From Gloeothece verrucosa PCC 7822 (GTDB lineage Bacteria; Cyanobacteriota; Cyanobacteriia; Cyanobacteriales; Microcystaceae): 64,000 bases of DNA. Numbering within the stretch: position 1 is the first letter of the stretch; every line of letters starts with the position of its first letter. This document shows, piece after piece, positions 1 through 8,762 of the stretch. The stretch lies in assembly GCF_000147335.1 (NCBI RefSeq), contig NC_014501.1, positions 5,696,501-5,760,500 on the forward strand, read 5' to 3'. Under the pieces are notes generated by a model, which did not search any database, was not told the DNA's origin, and saw only the letters and a program-made list of their open reading frames with translations. The translations under genes and the position numbers were made by a program.

Positions 1-750
1 CATCCACTCTCGCGTTGCTAATAAATTATAAGGACCTGTCTGTTTGGGACTTTTAATTTCATCTTCAATTAGTCCTACACTTTTTAATAATTGATAATAT
101 AACGCTAAACTCGTTGCGGCTGCATCTATTGGTGAATTGATGCCATCAGGGTTTAACTTGGCGATGGCATGAATAAAGGGCAAATAGAGGCTCCTACCGA
201 TTAAATTTGGCTCAAAGACCGTTGAGGCAATAGCGGGATAAATAGGGATTTTTTCGCCGATGGGACTTAAAGGAAGAGGCACTAACTGTAAATGCTTATG
301 TTGCTGAGAAGACCCTGCTACTCGACCACCATTATAAAAAGCTAACCCATCTATTTCTGCTAAAGTTGCCCACAAAGCCTCAAAATCTTCTAAGGTTAGC
401 CAACTGTCTTGGTCCTCAAACAAGCGAGTAATGATCAGCAGATGATGGTCCACAACATTGTATTTATTTAACAGACATAAATGAGTCTGTGAAATATCGC
501 TGACAAATAAATCTTCTTCATAAGGAAGAAACGGGTTAAAGGCTTTTTGTTCTGTGGATTTTTTTTTGGCTTCTTCTTTACGAGCAAGGTTAGAGATGAT
601 CCTGACTAAAAAAGTCATACCCTCTTGCTCAACAAATTCATACTCAGTGGGGATCGGTTGAAGTGCCCCGAGTTCAAGAGCTTTTTCGCTTTGCTCTATC
701 ACTCTTTTCCATAATGTACCGGGTTGAAGAGTAATGTTTCTGTATGCCAT
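1..750 (-). CDS. ATP adenylyltransferase (Ap4A phosphorylase), 3' end outside window
   Basis: This enzyme family phosphorolyses diadenosine tetraphosphate to ATP/ADP in the cytoplasm. My translation of the minus strand from the ATG at 748-750 stays open to base 1, giving 250 residues. It contains the family's nucleotide-transfer motif GGRVAGSSQQHKHLQL around residue 140-153, with the HxHxQ signature (H-K-H-L-Q). An upstream segment (VVDHHLLIITRLFEDQ) matches the usual strand before the catalytic site. The C-terminus is cut off by the window edge. It lies 20 bp downstream of the cupin gene on the same strand, so the two are probably co-transcribed. Family assignment is firm; the choice between class I phosphorylase and a related HIT-superfamily transferase rests on motif only. 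Confidence 0.85.
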   Translation of the reverse strand, partial: MAYRNITLQPGTLWKRVIEQSEKALELGALQPIPTEYEFVEQEGMTFLVRIISNLARKEEAKKKSTEQKAFNPFLPYEEDLFVSDISQTHLCLLNKYNVVDHHLLIITRLFEDQDSWLTLEDFEALWATLAEIDGLAFYNGGRVAGSSQQHKHLQLVPLPLSPIGEKIPIYPAIASTVFEPNLIGRSLYLPFIHAIAKLNPDGINSPIDAAATSLALYYQLLKSVGLIEDEIKSPKQTGPYNLLATREWM

Positions 751-770
751 TGGTTCTTGAATGCCAAAAT

Positions 771-1100
771 TTAACTTATACTAGCTAAATTAGCATGAAT
801 TGCTAACCAGATACAGGGAGGATCAATGCTAGTGTAATCTACTCGATGTTTTTCATGGGCAGGAATCAACAAATAGTCGCCGCCTTTGAGCCGAATTTTT
901 GAGCCATCTTGATAAGAGAGTTCGGCTTCTCCTTGTAGTAAAATTACCCATTCGTCCCGCTCTTGGTCATACCATTGATCTTCGGGTGTAGTTTGGCCTC
1001 GAGAAATAATACGCTCTATTTTGAGGTTTTGATTCGATAAAATTGTCTGAAAATATTCCTCATCAGGCAAAATTGCAGGTATTTTTAAAAAATTATCCAT
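771..1100 (-). CDS. Small single-domain cupin protein
   Basis: This 109-residue protein has the cupin beta-barrel pattern: a DEWVILLQGEAEL strand pair near residues 48-60, then GGDYLLIPAHEKHRVDYT near residues 73-90. The H-E-K-H cluster could supply metal ligands. Such stand-alone cupins bind small molecules or metals, but the substrate cannot be read from the sequence. The start is well placed: AAGGA lies about six bases before the ATG. It sits 8 bp after the coiled-coil gene and 20 bp before the Ap4A phosphorylase gene on the same strand, so it is probably the middle gene of a three-gene unit. Confidence 0.8.
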   Translation of the reverse strand: MDNFLKIPAILPDEEYFQTILSNQNLKIERIISRGQTTPEDQWYDQERDEWVILLQGEAELSYQDGSKIRLKGGDYLLIPAHEKHRVDYTSIDPPCIWLAIHANLASIS

Positions 1101-1108
1101 TTAAATCC

Positions 1109-1510
1109 TTATTTGCTACAAGATTTGAGTATCCAACCAATAATGATCCCTATTCCGCCAAATCGAACAATCTGCCAAAATAATTCACTAAGCAGCCCAC
1201 TTCGTAACCCTTGCCAAAATAGCCGCTTGAGGTCGTCACTAGAGAGTAATGCACTTTCTAGCGTCAGTTGTAACTCTTGTATTTGCGCTTCAATTTGCCT
1301 TAATTCTACTTCTAGCTCAGGTGTGGGATGATTTTGCCATGCTTGTTCGCTTAAGGAGCGCTGTTCGTGCAGTTCGGCTTGCCTTTGGCTTTGTTCTAAG
1401 ATGAGTGCATAGCGTTGCTTAAGTTTTTCTAATGCTTGTTCAGCTTTAGCTAAATCTTGCTCAAATTCTTCACCGTAGTCGTTAAGAGGGTTTGGGCTGC
1501 TATGAGACAT
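1109..1510 (-). CDS. Hypothetical coiled-coil protein with C-terminal membrane anchor
   Basis: I do not recognise a named family. The 133-residue protein is rich in Glu, Gln and Leu from about residue 12 to 90 (for example LAKAEQALEKLKQRYALILEQ), which predicts a long coiled coil. It ends in one hydrophobic segment around residues 112-128 (IVRFGGIGIIIGWIL), followed by a short basic tail. The likely topology is a tail-anchored protein with its coiled coil in the cytoplasm. It is the first gene of the run that continues into the cupin and the Ap4A phosphorylase, and is divergent from the gene starting at 1592 with 81 bp between them. Confidence 0.65.
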   Translation of the reverse strand: MSHSSPNPLNDYGEEFEQDLAKAEQALEKLKQRYALILEQSQRQAELHEQRSLSEQAWQNHPTPELEVELRQIEAQIQELQLTLESALLSSDDLKRLFWQGLRSGLLSELFWQIVRFGGIGIIIGWILKSCSK

Positions 1511-1591
1511 TCTGTCATGTTTTACAATGCTTGCTTAAACTATATATAGTAGATTTTTTGCTTCCATAATCATTCTCAAATCTAAATTTTT

Positions 1592-1879
1592 ATGTCTCAA
1601 CAAACTTCGCTATCTCACGACGAGCTTCTACAAGACGTTAGCACTGTTGAACTAGCTCAAGCACTAGCCGCACGTTTGACCATCACTCCTAATGACTGGC
1701 ATCGTTTAAAAGCAAACCGCAACGCCCAAGCTAGTCAGCTATTGGCGGCGGCTCTAGTTTTTTTGCTTAAGGACCAACCTCAAGAAGCTCTTGAGCGGCT
1801 TGAGCAAGCTACTGGATGGCTAGATCGGTCTATTTCTGCGCCTCCTTGTCCAAGTCATGGCAATCATTCAATTAAATAA
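1592..1879 (+). CDS. Conserved small hypothetical protein (possibly DUF6439 type)
   Basis: A 95-residue protein, predicted mainly helical (LAQALAARLTITPNDWHRLKAN; ASQLLAAALVFLLKDQPQEA). It has no signal peptide or clear transmembrane helix. It resembles small cyanobacterial hypothetical proteins that I associate from memory, without a search, with DUF6439. The C-terminal tail (SAPPCPSHGNHSIK) looks unstructured. Its last 12 bases overlap the convergent anti-sigma-type ATPase gene. No function can be proposed. Confidence 0.6.
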   Translation: MSQQTSLSHDELLQDVSTVELAQALAARLTITPNDWHRLKANRNAQASQLLAAALVFLLKDQPQEALERLEQATGWLDRSISAPPCPSHGNHSIK

Positions 1880-2365
1880 AGGTTGACGTTTACCTTTTTT
1901 AATTTGCTTAGAAAGTCTCAGTTGAGTCCCCTGGCGGTTCCAGTGGACTTGATCAAAGATTTGATGAAGGATACACAACCCTCGACCGCTTTCTGATTCC
2001 TCTGGCGGTAAATCGGGTAATGAATGACTATTGCTATGACTATCGCAATGACTATCGCAATCATTATCGCAATTGCATCTATTGACTTGCTCAGTAGCAA
2101 AACCGCTACCTTGGTCAGAAATTACCCAAGAGTATCCTTCTTTTGTCACTGAGAATTGAACGACAACTGTTTTGCTTGGATCTAATTTATTACCGTGTTT
2201 AGCTGCATTCACGAGTGCTTCTTGTAACCCTAACCTAATCTCTGGCTGCAATTGTTTAGGAATATTTGCCAGCAGTAAATCTAATACTGGGCAGAGGTAG
2301 AGGGTGGAAGCGAAGCTCATTGTACTCCACTTAGGTTGAGCGGAAGATGGTGAAATAGCGATCAC
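1868..2365 (-). CDS. Anti-sigma-factor-type serine kinase/ATPase (RsbW-like HATPase)
   Basis: RsbW/SpoIIAB-type GHKL ATPases act in partner-switching control of sigma factors or PP2C pathways. The N-box is visible as GLQEALVNAAKHGN (about residues 45-58), the G1 box as ISDQGSGF (about 82-89) and the G2 box as ESGRGLCILHQIFDQV (about 123-138). Between G1 and G2, in the ATP-lid region, lies a Cys/Asp/His/Ser-rich insert made by a 12-bp tandem repeat (see 2026-2073). The longest frame begins with GTG at 2365. An ATG at 2320 with a GGAG four bases upstream is an alternative that would remove 15 residues. The family is secure; the regulated partner is unknown. Confidence 0.8.
   Translation of the reverse strand: MIAISPSSAQPKWSTMSFASTLYLCPVLDLLLANIPKQLQPEIRLGLQEALVNAAKHGNKLDPSKTVVVQFSVTKEGYSWVISDQGSGFATEQVNRCNCDNDCDSHCDSHSNSHSLPDLPPEESESGRGLCILHQIFDQVHWNRQGTQLRLSKQIKKGKRQPLFN
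2026..2073 (+). repeat. Four tandem copies of a 12-bp unit inside the RsbW-like gene
   Basis: Four consecutive 12-mers are seen on the plus strand: GACTATTGCTAT, GACTATCGCAAT, GACTATCGCAAT and CATTATCGCAAT. Read on the minus strand in the gene frame they encode SNSH, CDSH, CDSH and CDND units (last to first). The unit length is a multiple of three, so copy-number changes keep the reading frame. Confidence 0.85.
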
Positions 2366-2841
2366 GGGCTTTACCTCTAAATTTGTATATTAAGTAAATT
2401 TTTGCTTATTGGTGGCAAGGTTTATCTTGCGTAGATAATGCTTTCTGAGATGGTTTTAATCAAGATGGCTATTCATCCTTCCATTTTTCATCCTCGTGGT
2501 TTTTTTTAAGCTTATTTTTCTTTTTATTTAAGAGGTTTTCTCCTTTAAACAAGATGGCTCTTTTCATAGTTGTTTAAGGATGTGCTTAAGTTTGATTTGT
2601 ACAGTTAAAGCTCGTTTTAGCTTCATTTACCCAAAAAACATTATCGATAATTTTGTCGTCTAGGTCAAGTGTGCTTGGCTTTTCATTAAAAATTTTTTAC
2701 TTATTTTAAGGTTTTTCTAATCCCTAATAGATTAGATTTTGGTTAACAACTTAGGCAATTTTTGGGTTAGAATGTCTAGCATTCTATTCCCCTATAAATA
2801 GGTATTTTAGGGAAAATTTTCAGTTGTTTCAACCATTAGTA
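2366..2841. other. 476-bp intergenic region, no gene seen
   Basis: AT-rich spacer between the start of the RsbW-like gene and the end of rlmD. I see no credible reading frame. Two small hairpins lie near the rlmD end: AGAATG/CATTCT around 2770-2786, and CCCTA(t)AAATA-GG-TATTTTAGGG at 2790-2812. Neither is followed by a T-run in the rlmD direction, so they are not classical terminators. The RsbW-like promoter must lie in the left part. Confidence 0.5.
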
Positions 2842-4224
2842 TCATATCATATTAAGGGATTCTTGACTCAGAAATGCCGCACATTCGACATGAGAGGTTT
2901 GGGGAAAAAAATCTGCTGGCTGCACAAACGTTAAATGATAGCTGCCTTTGTCACAAAGTTGTTTTAGGTCCCGGGCGAGAGTGCCCACTTGACAACTAAT
3001 ATAGACGATACGTGGCGGTTTAAGTTTCAAAAGAGTATCGATCACTGTGGGAGGGCAACCTTTACGGGGCGGGTCTAACAACACTAGATCGGGGGTCATA
3101 TCTACAAGGGGCAATAACGTCTCCACTGCTCCAGTCATAAAGCTAACATTCGAGAGTCCATTAATTTGTGCGTTTTTTTGAGCTTGAATAATTGAGCTAC
3201 TGTGAAGTTCTATACCGAACGCTTGTTTTACCCGTCGAGCTAAGGGTAATGTAAACGTGCCAATGCCACAGTAAGCATCAACGAGAGTTTCTGTTCCCTG
3301 TAATTCTAGTTTATCAAAAATAACGTCAATTAGAGCCTCGGCGGCTTCGGTGTTAACTTGAAAAAAGGTTTCAGGACGTAACTCAAACTCGAGTTCGGCA
3401 AAAATTTCTCGTAAATAGGGGCGACCTGCAACGGTTTGGGTTTGCTCCCCAAAAATCACATTAGTTTTGCTCGGATTGTAATTGAGGCAAACTCCGACTA
3501 ATCCCGGATAGCGTTTTAACCAAATTTGGGCTTGTTCCTCAATGCCTTTTAAGTGAACATCAGTTGTTACTAAAGTTAATAAAATTTCGCCGGTGCGTCG
3601 TCCGATGCGTAAACTCAGATGGCGCAATTGTCCTTGATGGTGTTTTTCCTGATAAATTGTCCATTTCCGCTCGGCAATATCGGCTTTGATCTTGGCTAAA
3701 AAAGGATTGAGGCGGGGATCTTGCACCGGACATTGATTAAGATTAACAATGTGATGAGTCTGGCGGCGATAATAGCCAGCTTTAACGGTTCCTTGAGCGG
3801 AAATTCCGAGCGGATAACTGGCTTTATTGCGATATTCAAGCGGCTTGAGTTCGGGGCGGTTTCCCTCTCCTAAAATTGGGGCTACGGGAGGATCACAAAA
3901 CCCTCCGATTCTTTGCAAGGTTTGGGTTACCATTAGGGATTTAGCGGTTCTTTGGTATTCTGGGTTAATATGTTGCCATTGACAGCCGCCACACTTATCA
4001 GCCACGATACAACGGGGGCGAATGCGATGAGGAGAAGCTTCGATTAATTGCTCGAGTTTTCCATCAGCATATTGCTTTTTAAAGTTAATTAAACGTACTA
4101 AGGCGAGATCACCAGGCACCGTATCAGGAACAAATACCACCCATCCCTCAATACGTCCTACACCATCCCCACTACTGCTAAGGTCAGTAATTTCAATTTC
4201 CACGAGATCGCCTTGTTTAGTCAT
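2842..4224 (-). CDS. rlmD: 23S rRNA (uracil-C5)-methyltransferase, RlmD/RumA family
   Basis: This SAM-dependent enzyme makes 5-methyluridine in 23S rRNA. The order of parts is typical: an N-terminal TRAM/OB domain (about 1-60, GDLVEIEITDLSSSGDGVGR), an Fe-S cysteine set (C-VADKC-GGC-QWQH, about 80-95, with a later Cys in NLNQCPVQD), and a Rossmann methyltransferase domain with YCGIGTFTLPLA (SAM loop), LLDPPRKG and the catalytic-Cys motif YISCQVGTLARDL near residue 410. At 460 residues it has the family's usual length. Its ATG is 3 bp after the stop of the GGDEF-EAL gene, with a GGAA at the end of that gene serving as a probable ribosome-binding site, so translation is likely coupled. RlmD, RlmC and TrmA share this fold; the Fe-S motif favours RlmD/RumA. 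Confidence 0.9.
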   Translation of the reverse strand: MTKQGDLVEIEITDLSSSGDGVGRIEGWVVFVPDTVPGDLALVRLINFKKQYADGKLEQLIEASPHRIRPRCIVADKCGGCQWQHINPEYQRTAKSLMVTQTLQRIGGFCDPPVAPILGEGNRPELKPLEYRNKASYPLGISAQGTVKAGYYRRQTHHIVNLNQCPVQDPRLNPFLAKIKADIAERKWTIYQEKHHQGQLRHLSLRIGRRTGEILLTLVTTDVHLKGIEEQAQIWLKRYPGLVGVCLNYNPSKTNVIFGEQTQTVAGRPYLREIFAELEFELRPETFFQVNTEAAEALIDVIFDKLELQGTETLVDAYCGIGTFTLPLARRVKQAFGIELHSSSIIQAQKNAQINGLSNVSFMTGAVETLLPLVDMTPDLVLLDPPRKGCPPTVIDTLLKLKPPRIVYISCQVGTLARDLKQLCDKGSYHLTFVQPADFFPQTSHVECAAFLSQESLNMI

Positions 4225-4227
4225 TAG

Positions 4228-7200
4228 TTATTTCCAACAGGGAAAAGCTTGAATTAAAGTGCCTGCTTCTTTTGGCGGCAAAGGTTTAGAAAAGAAATAA
4301 CCCTGTGCCTGTTCACATTCTAACCATTGGAGTTGCTGTAATTGCAACTGAGTTTCTACGCCTTCTGCGGTCACTGTCATCTCTAAAGAGTGTGCCAGAG
4401 TAATGATGGCATGAACAATTTCTGCATTGCTATTGCCCGGCTGCATCTGCATGACAAAGGAGCGATCAATCTTAACGGTAGTCACCGGAAAACGATGTAA
4501 ATAACTTAAAGAAGAATATCCCGTCCCAAAATCATCCAAGCATAATTCTATATTACGCTTTCGCAGTTCAATGAGAATATTCATGGCTATATCCACATTT
4601 TCCATTAACATACTCTCCGTTATTTCTAATTTTAAACTGCTCGGGTCTATGCCGGTCTGTGCCAAAATCTCATCAATTTCTTCTATGAGATGAGAATTCC
4701 TCAGTTGTTTACTAGAAAGATTGACGCTAATTTGCAAGGGATTTTTCAGGTTATATTGCTCTTGCCACAATTTAAGTTGGCGACAAGCCTGTTGAGTAAT
4801 CCATTTTCCCATCGGTACAATTAAACCTGTTTCTTCAGCAATAGGAATAAACTCAACCGGGGAGATCAATCCTTTTTTCGGATGTTGCCAACGAATTAAG
4901 GCTTCAAACCCAGTTAAATAACCCGTACTTAAGGACACAATTGGTTGATAATATAATAAAAATTCTTTTAGCTCAATGGCTTGCCGCAGTTCAATTTCTA
5001 AGTGTAAACGTTTAACGGCTCGTAGGTGCATTTGTTGATCAAAAACTGCATAACCTCCCTTTCCCCATCTTTTAGCCTGATACATGGCGGTATCGGCATC
5101 TCGTAATATTTCCTGTGGATGAATATAACTGGGATCACTCAGCGCAATACCAATACTGGTACTGATAAAAACTTGTTGACCATTGAGGTCATAAGGCTGA
5201 GTCAGGTCGTTGTGAATTTTTTGAGCGGCTTTGAGCGGCTCATCGGTACTTTGAATCTCTTCTAAGAGAATGGTAAATTCATCACCCCCAAACCGGGCTA
5301 GAGTATGCGGCACACTCAAGCTGGTTTTTAGACGTTGAGCGATGGCTATCAAGAGTTGATCCCCGACAATATGACCTAAACTATCATTAACCACTTTAAA
5401 GTCATCGAGATCGAGGAAAAGAACCGCAAAAAAAATATTTTCTCGGTTTTGATTTTTTTTCAGGGCTTCTTCTAATTTTTCCAATAAAAAGATACGATTG
5501 GGTAGACTGGTGAGGGGGTCGTGATAGGCATTATATTGAAGTTGTTCGGTAAAGGATTTGCGCTCAGTGATATCGCTATCAATTCCCTCAAAACGAATCG
5601 GTTTTCCAGTAGGGTCATAAATGGTACGAGAACGACTGTAAAGCCAGCGAACTGTTCCATCTGGTCGCACAATGCGATATTCATATTCACTATGTCCTGT
5701 GTCCTCGAGAGCTTTGAAATGAGCATCGATAAGTGCTTGATCGTCAGGGTGTACCAGGTTAAACCAAAGATTTCCTTCTGCCAACAATTGCTCAATCGAA
5801 CAGCCATATACTCTTTCGGTAGCGGGATTAAGATAAATCAGGTTTAAAGTGGTGGCCGAAGTTGACCAAACGACATCTTCAATAGAATTAAGAATACTTT
5901 CTAGGCGTTGCTCACTTTCAGAGAGAGCTTTTTCTATTTGTTTGCGCTCAGTAATATCTCTAAGAGAGATTAAATGAGCTTTTTGCTGTTCCCAGATAAT
6001 TAGCCCTACCCGCATTTCAGCAACAATCAGTTGTTGGTTAGCATGACGAATAAAAATTTCGGTGGTTTTTCCATCCACAAAAGGAACACCAAAATGTTGC
6101 TCGAGCAATTCCTCTTGAGAACGTCCAAAAAGTTTCTCGCCTGCGGGATTAATAAATTTAATATTTCCTTGGTTATTTACGACAATTAACCCATCAGAGA
6201 TAGTGGTAATAATGCGGCTTAAACGATCTTCACTTTCTCGTAAGGCGATCTCGGCTTGAGTTTTTTCGCTAATATCCACCACTTGACCCACTAAATTTAG
6301 GGGTTTGTCTTGTTCGTCTCTAATCAATCCTACGTGAAGCATTCCATAAAGAACTTGGCCTTTTTTGGTTAAATAACGTTTTTCCAGACGGTAGTAGGCA
6401 ATTTCTCCGGCTAATAATTTTTGATGGAGAGGTATTTCATTTTTTAGGTCATCAGGATAGGTTAAATCTCCACAAGTGCGCTTGAGTAATTCGGCTTCTG
6501 TAAAACCCATCATCTGAGAAAATGCCTCATTAACTCGCACTAATTTTCCTTCTGGAGTAGCTATGGCTATGCCTATAGGCGAGTGTTGAAAGACTAGCCG
6601 GAATTGTTCTTCACTTTTTTTAAGGGCTTCTTCGGCTCGTTTTCGCTCAGTAATATCTTCAGAAATACAGAGTAAATATTGCGGTTGATCTTGCTCATCG
6701 TAAAGGGGAATTTTTACGGTATGAAGTAGTCTTTTTCCTAACGAGTAGCTATCCGCCTCTTCTTCGGGGATTTCTAGCGGCATACGGCGGGCAAAAGTCT
6801 CTCGATCTTTTTGGTAAAAAAATTCGGCTTGCGAGTCAGAGAAATGCTCAAAAGTTGTTGAACCGATGGCTTCTGTGGCACTGATTCCAAAAATTTTTTC
6901 ACAGGTTTTGTTCCATAAAATTATTTGACTAAATGTTTCGGGTTTACCATCTTTAACAAAGACCGCTAAGGGTAAATGGTCAATCATCGTTTGTAAAAAA
7001 TTGCGGGTTTGCTGAATTTCTGCCTCAGTCTGTTTTCGCTTAGTAATATCGTGAGCAACAGCATAAATTAACCCTTCTTCTACATAAGGAACGGCTGTCA
7101 AAGTTAACCAGCGATAAGTTCCTTCTCGAGTGCGATAGCGATTTTCAAAGTGGTAAGTTAATTGTCCTCTACCTAGTCGTTCGATTTCTGTTAAGGCGGC

Positions 7201-7794
7201 TTCTCGTTCATCAGGATGAATTAATTCTATGAAGGGTTGACTTATGAGTTCTTCTGTAGAATATCCTAGCGTAGTTTCCCAAGCAGGATTTAAGCATTTG
7301 AAATAGCCATCAAATCCAGCAATACAAAGTAGGTCTAATGAAAGCGTAAAAAAACGCTCTCGTTGTATTTCAGCTTGTTTAGGTTCGGTAACATCAGTTT
7401 TAACGCCAATACAATTGGTACAATTTCCTTGCTCGTCTTGGCTATAATTTTTTAGGATAACCTGACAGGTTTTTGCTGCTTGACTAGATTCTCTGAGCTT
7501 TTTTAGACCATTTTGTTTCAAATTATCTTTTTGAAACTCTAACAAATGTTGTCTTATTTTAAGCTTTGTTTCTAGTAATTTGTTTTCTTCTCTAGCTGCC
7601 TGCAATTCTTCTTCCAGGGATTTAATTTTTATTTGTGCTTCTAATAAGTTTTCTTCTAATTGAGTTTTTGAATAAGCCAGAGATTGAGCCAAACTGGAAT
7701 ATTTTTTCAATTTTATTATCCAAGAGATTAGGATAAATAACACGAGTCCTCCTAGACTTAAATTAAGACTTTCTGTAGCGAGATGATAGCTCAT
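4228..7794 (-). CDS. Membrane-anchored multi-PAS GGDEF-EAL protein (c-di-GMP turnover)
   Basis: A 1188-residue signalling protein. An N-terminal membrane helix (about 12-30, GGLVLFILISWIIKL) is followed by a long coiled coil to about residue 100, a degenerate PAC remnant and five PAS-PAC units, each ending in a DITxRKxxE-type linker. A GGDEF domain has the intact RFGGDEF active site near residue 835, and an EAL domain has intact GFEALIRWQHP near 964 and DDFGTGYSSLSYL. Both diguanylate cyclase and phosphodiesterase residues look intact, so the net activity is unpredictable. PAS domains suggest light, redox or ligand sensing, but no chromophore cysteine motif is obvious. It is located 3 bp upstream of rlmD on the same strand. 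Confidence 0.9.
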   Translation of the reverse strand: MSYHLATESLNLSLGGLVLFILISWIIKLKKYSSLAQSLAYSKTQLEENLLEAQIKIKSLEEELQAAREENKLLETKLKIRQHLLEFQKDNLKQNGLKKLRESSQAAKTCQVILKNYSQDEQGNCTNCIGVKTDVTEPKQAEIQRERFFTLSLDLLCIAGFDGYFKCLNPAWETTLGYSTEELISQPFIELIHPDEREAALTEIERLGRGQLTYHFENRYRTREGTYRWLTLTAVPYVEEGLIYAVAHDITKRKQTEAEIQQTRNFLQTMIDHLPLAVFVKDGKPETFSQIILWNKTCEKIFGISATEAIGSTTFEHFSDSQAEFFYQKDRETFARRMPLEIPEEEADSYSLGKRLLHTVKIPLYDEQDQPQYLLCISEDITERKRAEEALKKSEEQFRLVFQHSPIGIAIATPEGKLVRVNEAFSQMMGFTEAELLKRTCGDLTYPDDLKNEIPLHQKLLAGEIAYYRLEKRYLTKKGQVLYGMLHVGLIRDEQDKPLNLVGQVVDISEKTQAEIALRESEDRLSRIITTISDGLIVVNNQGNIKFINPAGEKLFGRSQEELLEQHFGVPFVDGKTTEIFIRHANQQLIVAEMRVGLIIWEQQKAHLISLRDITERKQIEKALSESEQRLESILNSIEDVVWSTSATTLNLIYLNPATERVYGCSIEQLLAEGNLWFNLVHPDDQALIDAHFKALEDTGHSEYEYRIVRPDGTVRWLYSRSRTIYDPTGKPIRFEGIDSDITERKSFTEQLQYNAYHDPLTSLPNRIFLLEKLEEALKKNQNRENIFFAVLFLDLDDFKVVNDSLGHIVGDQLLIAIAQRLKTSLSVPHTLARFGGDEFTILLEEIQSTDEPLKAAQKIHNDLTQPYDLNGQQVFISTSIGIALSDPSYIHPQEILRDADTAMYQAKRWGKGGYAVFDQQMHLRAVKRLHLEIELRQAIELKEFLLYYQPIVSLSTGYLTGFEALIRWQHPKKGLISPVEFIPIAEETGLIVPMGKWITQQACRQLKLWQEQYNLKNPLQISVNLSSKQLRNSHLIEEIDEILAQTGIDPSSLKLEITESMLMENVDIAMNILIELRKRNIELCLDDFGTGYSSLSYLHRFPVTTVKIDRSFVMQMQPGNSNAEIVHAIITLAHSLEMTVTAEGVETQLQLQQLQWLECEQAQGYFFSKPLPPKEAGTLIQAFPCWK

Positions 7795-8362
7795 AGATAC
7801 TCTGACTGGCCTGTTGCTCTTGGGATAGCATTAGTAAAATAGGAATTTTTTTGAACGAGTGTTAAGTTATGGATTCCAAGGGGAATCTTTTAACTTAGTG
7901 CCCCTAGGTACATAAACTTAGTGATTAAGATTTTGTTTCATATTTAAGTTTCTTGAGGTTGAATTACGCTATAGCTATAGGATTTTTGATGATTGGAATG
8001 ATTTTTTACTAAAAAAGTAAATTGATAACTCTAAATTAATTATAAAATTTATTCAGGCTAAATGAGCAATTTCACTTCAACTATTTGGCTTTTTCAAGAA
8101 AACTTTAAACTTTTTTACCAATAGTCTTCCTTTTTAAAGTTTATATCAAGTCAATTTATAAAAAATGTTAAGAGCCATTGTATTATTGCAATTTTTGTGA
8201 TAATAAGATTACTCCTGTGCCTGGAACGATCCCGAAACTTTTATTAAGTTTTTTAATTATTTTGAGATTTAGTAAAATTTGATACAGAATTATATGCTAT
8301 ATATATTAAAGAGGCTAAGTAAACCCCCTAAAAAATCCATCAGCAATTTGGAGGCAAGGATT
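7795..8362. other. AT-rich intergenic region, no gene seen
   Basis: 568 bp between the divergent GGDEF-EAL gene and the small gene at 8363. Very AT-rich, with many stops in all frames. It must carry the promoters for both flanking genes, but I could not single out one convincing -35/-10 pair. Confidence 0.4.
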
Positions 8363-8563
8363 ATGTCTGCTCAACAACAAGCTCGCGCTCTCATGGCTCG
8401 CCATCATCAGATCATCAAAAATCGTCAACAATCAATGCTAGGACGTACAGCCGCAGAAATTGGCTTAGAAATGGACGAAGTAGAATATTGGAGTACAATA
8501 CAGGGTAAGCCGCAGTCGAGTTTCAGGGCAACCTACGATCGTTCTCATGCAGCATTAAGTTAA
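8363..8563 (+). CDS. Small hypothetical protein (66 aa)
   Basis: Not recognised. The frame is open from 8279, but the ATG at 8363 is chosen because GGAGG at 8350-8354 lies eight bases upstream. The 28 residues before it are unlike the rest. The 66-residue product is basic and helical at the start (QQARALMARHHQIIKNRQQSML), then has an acidic turn (GLEMDEVEYWSTIQGK). No membrane segment or signal peptide. A terminator-like hairpin follows at 8649, which supports a monocistronic transcript. Confidence 0.6.
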   Translation: MSAQQQARALMARHHQIIKNRQQSMLGRTAAEIGLEMDEVEYWSTIQGKPQSSFRATYDRSHAALS

Positions 8564-8648
8564 AATAGCCAGCTAAAAGCAGAAAAAACCGCAATTGAGC
8601 CATATCCACACCAATAACATCGATCAGTTACAATTTATAGTGCTAGGT

Positions 8649-8685
8649 AGGGGTTTTCCGATCAAAGAATACCCCCTCTTTTTTT
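8649..8685 (+). terminator. Rho-independent terminator after the 66-aa gene
   Basis: AGGGGTTTTC at 8649-8658 pairs, with one mismatch, with GAATACCCC(C)T at 8667-8677. The loop is about eight bases and is followed by CTCTTTTTTT. It lies 85 bp after the stop at 8563 and before the ABC transporter genes. Confidence 0.7.
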
Positions 8686-8762
8686 AGCTCTTGAGTAGCA
8701 CGAGCTTTTTTATTGAATAATTCATTAGGATCGAATAGAACCGACTCCTATTATTATTGAGC

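Noticed and set aside
5472..5847. Open frames on both strands inside the GGDEF-EAL gene
   Set aside because: They lie wholly inside a PAS-coding part of a clear gene and show no domain of their own.
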